6,642 nt of DNA from Aquificaceae bacterium. GTDB lineage: Bacteria; Aquificota; Aquificia; Aquificales; Aquificaceae. The stretch covers positions 1-6,642 of the forward strand of contig WFPN01000318.1 in NCBI GenBank assembly GCA_015487535.1. Reading direction: 5' to 3'. Shown in pieces: positions 4,524-6,642 of the stretch; the first letter of the stretch is position 1, and the number at the start of each line of letters is the position of its first letter. Under the pieces are notes generated by a model, which searched no databases, was not told the origin of the DNA, and saw nothing but the letters and a program-made list of their open reading frames with translations. The translations under genes and the position numbers were made by a program.

Positions 4524-6512
4524 TCAGAAGAGGTAGCTCACGTTCAGGTAAAAGCTCCTCCCCGGTTCGGGAACCTTAATCCCGCTCGAGAAGGGGTCTC
4601 TCAGGTAGGATAGATGCTCGTAGTAGAACTTATCGAAGAGGTTGTCCACACCGCCCACGACTCTGAAGTTCTTGTACTCTCCGCCCGCCTTTATGTTCAC
4701 TACGCCCCATCCAGAGGTCTTCTGCTCCTGGAGGTCCGAATCAACCCTATCCTGTGTGGCCTGGAAGATACCCTCAGCCTGCGCAAAGTAGATCCCCGTG
4801 TCGTACCTGAGTGCTAGCCTGCCCTTCAGGGGAGGGATCTCCGCTATATCCTCATCGTTTATGTTCTTAGATGGATCCGTGTCCTTCTTCCCCCTCACGT
4901 AGGAGGTTCCCCCCTCTAGGAATAGGGTATCCGTGAGGGCGAGGGTTATCTTGGCCTCTCCTCCGTAGAGCTGGGCATCTACGTTCGTGTAGGAGCGGGC
5001 TTTGTTGTCGCTGTCCATCCCCACAGGTGATCCGTAAACGCTCGTATCGTTGTATAGGGTTATAAAGTCCTTCACGAAACTGTAAAAGACGGATAGATCC
5101 GCGCTAACCCTGTCCGTTCTGAGCTTCACGCCGATGTCTATCTCCGTGTTTTTAGAGGGCTTTAGGTTCGGGTTTCCAACCCAGTCCCCGTAGTTGGCCT
5201 CCATCATACCCATCCTGTCCAGGGCGAAGTACCTCTCCTGAGCGTCGGGAACTCTCACCGAGTAACCCACGCCACCGAAGAGCTCGAGGTTGTCAGAGAC
5301 ATCGTAAGAGATCTGGACGTTTCCCGAGGGGTAGGTATCCCTCTCGCTCGTGCTCCTGGTACCGTGGTACCTGTAGTAGAGCGCGATGTTGGCTTTGCTT
5401 TCGTCCGCCTCCGTCTGGGTGGTGTCCAGCCTCAGGCCCGCTACCAGCTTAATTCCACTCCCTATCCTTCCCCTGTACTCGCCGAACACCCCCAGGTCTG
5501 TGGTGTCCACATCCGGGATAGTGTTCTGGGCCGGCATGCTCCCCATCCTAGTCTTCGATTTCCAGTTCCAGTTGAAGGCCTCCAGGCCTAAGCTAAACTT
5601 CCCGAAGTTGTATTCAGCCTTGAGTCCGTAGGTTTCCGTCTTTGCGATAGTTTCCATAAAGCTCGTGGCCGTTCTCTTAGAGTTGTTCATGAGATGGTAA
5701 ACGTAGGAGTAGTATGTGTTCAGCTTGAGCCTGCCGTGTTCTATCCTCAGGTTCAGCCTGTTGGCGTTGTCCTCGGGCGAGTCCATCATCAGGTAAGGGT
5801 AGAGAACGTCCCTCGCCCTCTGCGCGGTGTAGGAGAGCTCTACCTTGGAACCTTTCCAGAGCTTAAAGCCTACCTTTGCCCACGAGGTGTTTATGCTGTA
5901 AGCTGTGGAGTCTATCTCATCAGGCTTGTAGTTGGCGTATTCGGTGAACCTCTTACCTCCCCCTGTCCTGTACGGTTTAGAGTACCTGTAGGAGTGGCCG
6001 ATAAGTCCGTAGAACCTATCCCCTCCGTAGGAGACCTTTAAAGATGGGTTGAAGTAAGAGAAGGAGCCCACACCAAGATCTAGCTTCCCGTGTAAGCCCC
6101 TCTTGGGCTCTACCGTGATTATGTTCACCGTTCCACCGAGGCTGCCGTAGTTCCTCACATCGAATGGGCCCTTTATCAGCTCTATCTCCTTTACCTCCGC
6201 GAAGTCCACGTGAAACAGGGGTGGGTCCATCCTGTTAGGACAGGCGCTGTATATCCTAGCGCCGTCGAAGAGAACGTTCAGGTTCCTGCCGCTGAAACCC
6301 CTTACCACCACGTCGTTGGCTATACCTCCTTTTCTCAGCTTCCAAACGCCCTCCATCTGGGATAAAGCCTCTCCGGGATCCTTAGCGAAGCTCTCCCTCA
6401 CCTCCTGCTGGGTGAGCGTCTCCTTCTTGGCCTTTACCTCGACCTCCTCCAGGATTATCTCCTGGGCCACAGCTACCGAAAAGGGAAGGAGCAGAAGCGA
6501 GAGCTTTCTCAT
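4524..6512 (-). CDS. TonB-dependent outer-membrane receptor, copper type (OprC/NosA-like)
   Basis: A 662-residue outer-membrane transporter energised by TonB-ExbB-ExbD. Residues 1-16 (MRKLSLLLLPFSVAVA) are a signal peptide. EEVEVKA (22-28) is a TonB-box-like start, the plug spans about 30-135 (VVVRGFSGRNLNVLFDG, IELIKGPFDVRNYGSLGGTVNI), and the rest is a 22-strand-type barrel ending in the terminal Phe of YLF. The plug has ACPNRMDPP, giving Cys91-x3-Met95, and the barrel has YHLMNN, giving His273-x-Met275. OprC binds copper through just such a CxxxM plus HxM pair about 180 residues apart; here the separation is 182. Copper uptake is therefore the best call. ATG 6512 is chosen over GTG 6515 because AAGGAGG (6525-6519) is six bases from ATG but only three from GTG. 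It is divergent from an ExbB-like gene and followed by a terminator. Confidence 0.9.
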   Translation of the reverse strand: MRKLSLLLLPFSVAVAQEIILEEVEVKAKKETLTQQEVRESFAKDPGEALSQMEGVWKLRKGGIANDVVVRGFSGRNLNVLFDGARIYSACPNRMDPPLFHVDFAEVKEIELIKGPFDVRNYGSLGGTVNIITVEPKRGLHGKLDLGVGSFSYFNPSLKVSYGGDRFYGLIGHSYRYSKPYRTGGGKRFTEYANYKPDEIDSTAYSINTSWAKVGFKLWKGSKVELSYTAQRARDVLYPYLMMDSPEDNANRLNLRIEHGRLKLNTYYSYVYHLMNNSKRTATSFMETIAKTETYGLKAEYNFGKFSLGLEAFNWNWKSKTRMGSMPAQNTIPDVDTTDLGVFGEYRGRIGSGIKLVAGLRLDTTQTEADESKANIALYYRYHGTRSTSERDTYPSGNVQISYDVSDNLELFGGVGYSVRVPDAQERYFALDRMGMMEANYGDWVGNPNLKPSKNTEIDIGVKLRTDRVSADLSVFYSFVKDFITLYNDTSVYGSPVGMDSDNKARSYTNVDAQLYGGEAKITLALTDTLFLEGGTSYVRGKKDTDPSKNINDEDIAEIPPLKGRLALRYDTGIYFAQAEGIFQATQDRVDSDLQEQKTSGWGVVNIKAGGEYKNFRVVGGVDNLFDKFYYEHLSYLRDPFSSGIKVPEPGRSFYLNVSYLF

Positions 6513-6518
6513 CACCTA

Positions 6519-6525
6519 CCTCCTT
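6519..6525 (-). promoter_or_regulatory. Strong ribosome binding site of the receptor gene
   Basis: AAGGAGG on the minus strand, a full anti-16S match, six bases before ATG 6512. It is the best ribosome binding site in the window, implies high translation, and rules against the adjacent GTG 6515. Confidence 0.85.
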
Positions 6526-6536
6526 GTTAAACTTGT

Positions 6537-6559
6537 GTTAATTTTAACATTAAATTAAC
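6537..6559. promoter_or_regulatory. Palindromic 23-bp operator-like site, copy 1
   Basis: GTTAATTT-N7-AAATTAAC: 8-bp perfect arms, and 9 of 11 pairs complementary around the central C at 6548. Read on the minus strand it contains TAAAAT (6546-6541), a plausible receptor -10 that would leave a leader of about 20 nt including the ribosome binding site. A bound protein here would block receptor transcription. The regulator is unknown. Confidence 0.55.
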
Positions 6560-6582
6560 GTGAATTTTATCATAAAATTAAC
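6560..6582. promoter_or_regulatory. Palindromic 23-bp operator-like site, copy 2
   Basis: GTGAATTT-N7-AAATTAAC directly abuts copy 1 and differs from it at 3 of 23 positions. It is the better palindrome: 10 of 11 pairs match around the central C at 6571, with a 17-bp perfect core. On the plus strand it contains TAAAAT (6573-6578), a plausible -10 for the ExbB-like gene. The 23-bp period puts both sites on nearly the same helix face, as expected for cooperative binding. Confidence 0.55.
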
Positions 6583-6585
6583 AAT

Positions 6586-6642
6586 ATGGAGAGGTTAAAG
6601 GAAGCCATAGACTACGGGGTTATCGGAGTGCTCATTCTGATG
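6586..6642 (+). CDS. ExbB/TolQ/MotA-family proton channel subunit (5' end only)
   Basis: Only 19 codons are visible, MERLKEAIDYGVIGVLILM, open to the right edge. The short amphipathic start followed by IDYGVIG and a hydrophobic run resembles the N-terminus of the ExbB group found in Aquificota and Campylobacterota, where this stretch leads into the first membrane helix. ExbB forms the inner-membrane proton channel that, with ExbD, drives TonB. Its position, divergent from a TonB-dependent receptor, supports the assignment independently. No ribosome binding site precedes ATG 6586, and a -10-like TAAAAT at 6573-6578 would start the message almost at the ATG, so it may be leaderless. With so little sequence, the call rests on a short match plus context. 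Confidence 0.62.
   Translation, partial: MERLKEAIDYGVIGVLILM

Noticed and set aside
5364..6041. Open frames on the plus strand opposite the TonB receptor
   Set aside because: Their translations are low-complexity and Pro/Val-rich with no domain. The opposite strand is a continuous, conserved receptor.
6563..6579. Perfect 17-bp palindrome (AATTTTAT-C-ATAAAATT) as a Fur box
   Set aside because: It is AT-rich and near a TonB receptor, but it does not fit the GATAAT-type Fur hexamer spacing well. It is reported as an operator of unknown specificity instead.
1..6642. CRISPR array, tRNA/rRNA gene, insertion sequence or prophage
   Set aside because: No regularly spaced repeats beyond the two operator copies, no cloverleaf or rRNA motif, and no transposase- or integrase-like protein was found in any frame.

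Overview
This window looks like chromosomal DNA of a thermophilic, Gram-negative bacterium, most likely Aquificota (Aquificaceae-like). The reasons are heavy use of AGG/AGA for Arg and ATA for Ile, Lys/Glu-rich proteins, tightly packed and overlapping genes, and an outer-membrane TonB receptor. The lineage is inferred from style, not from a database match.

Layout. (1) 1-575, minus: an IclR-family regulator running off the left edge, divergent from (2) a plus-strand cluster at 620-2525: purA, a four-helix membrane protein overlapping its 3' end, and a 74-residue DUF465/YdcH-like coiled-coil protein starting in an ATGA overlap. (3) 2509-4473, minus, convergent with cluster 2: an Ig-like lipoprotein, a pteridine-reductase-type SDR whose start lies inside the lipoprotein gene, and a QueC-like PP-loop protein coupled to the SDR by an ATGA overlap. 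(4) 4524-6512, minus: a TonB-dependent receptor with the CxxxM and HxM residue pairs of OprC/NosA copper receptors, followed by a hairpin terminator (4495-4512). (5) 6516-6585: an AT-rich divergent promoter region holding two head-to-tail 23-bp palindromes. (6) 6586-6642, plus: the first 19 codons of an ExbB-like gene, running off the right edge.

How they fit together. Receptor and ExbB are the outer-membrane and inner-membrane motor parts of one energised uptake system, with copper the best-supported substrate. The twin palindromes between them overlap the candidate -10 elements of both genes and are good candidates for a shared metal- or redox-responsive operator. The SDR/QueC-like pair is the most enigmatic part: a FolM/PTR1-type Asp-Tyr-Lys active site next to a QueC relative that keeps the zinc cysteines but has an altered P-loop (SSGVES rather than SGGxDS). 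This suggests pterin or 7-deazapurine chemistry distinct from ordinary queuosine synthesis. purA makes adenylosuccinate for AMP synthesis; nothing visible explains its two small downstream partners.

No tRNA, rRNA, CRISPR array, transposase or phage gene was seen. No gene-free stretch exceeds 70 bp.
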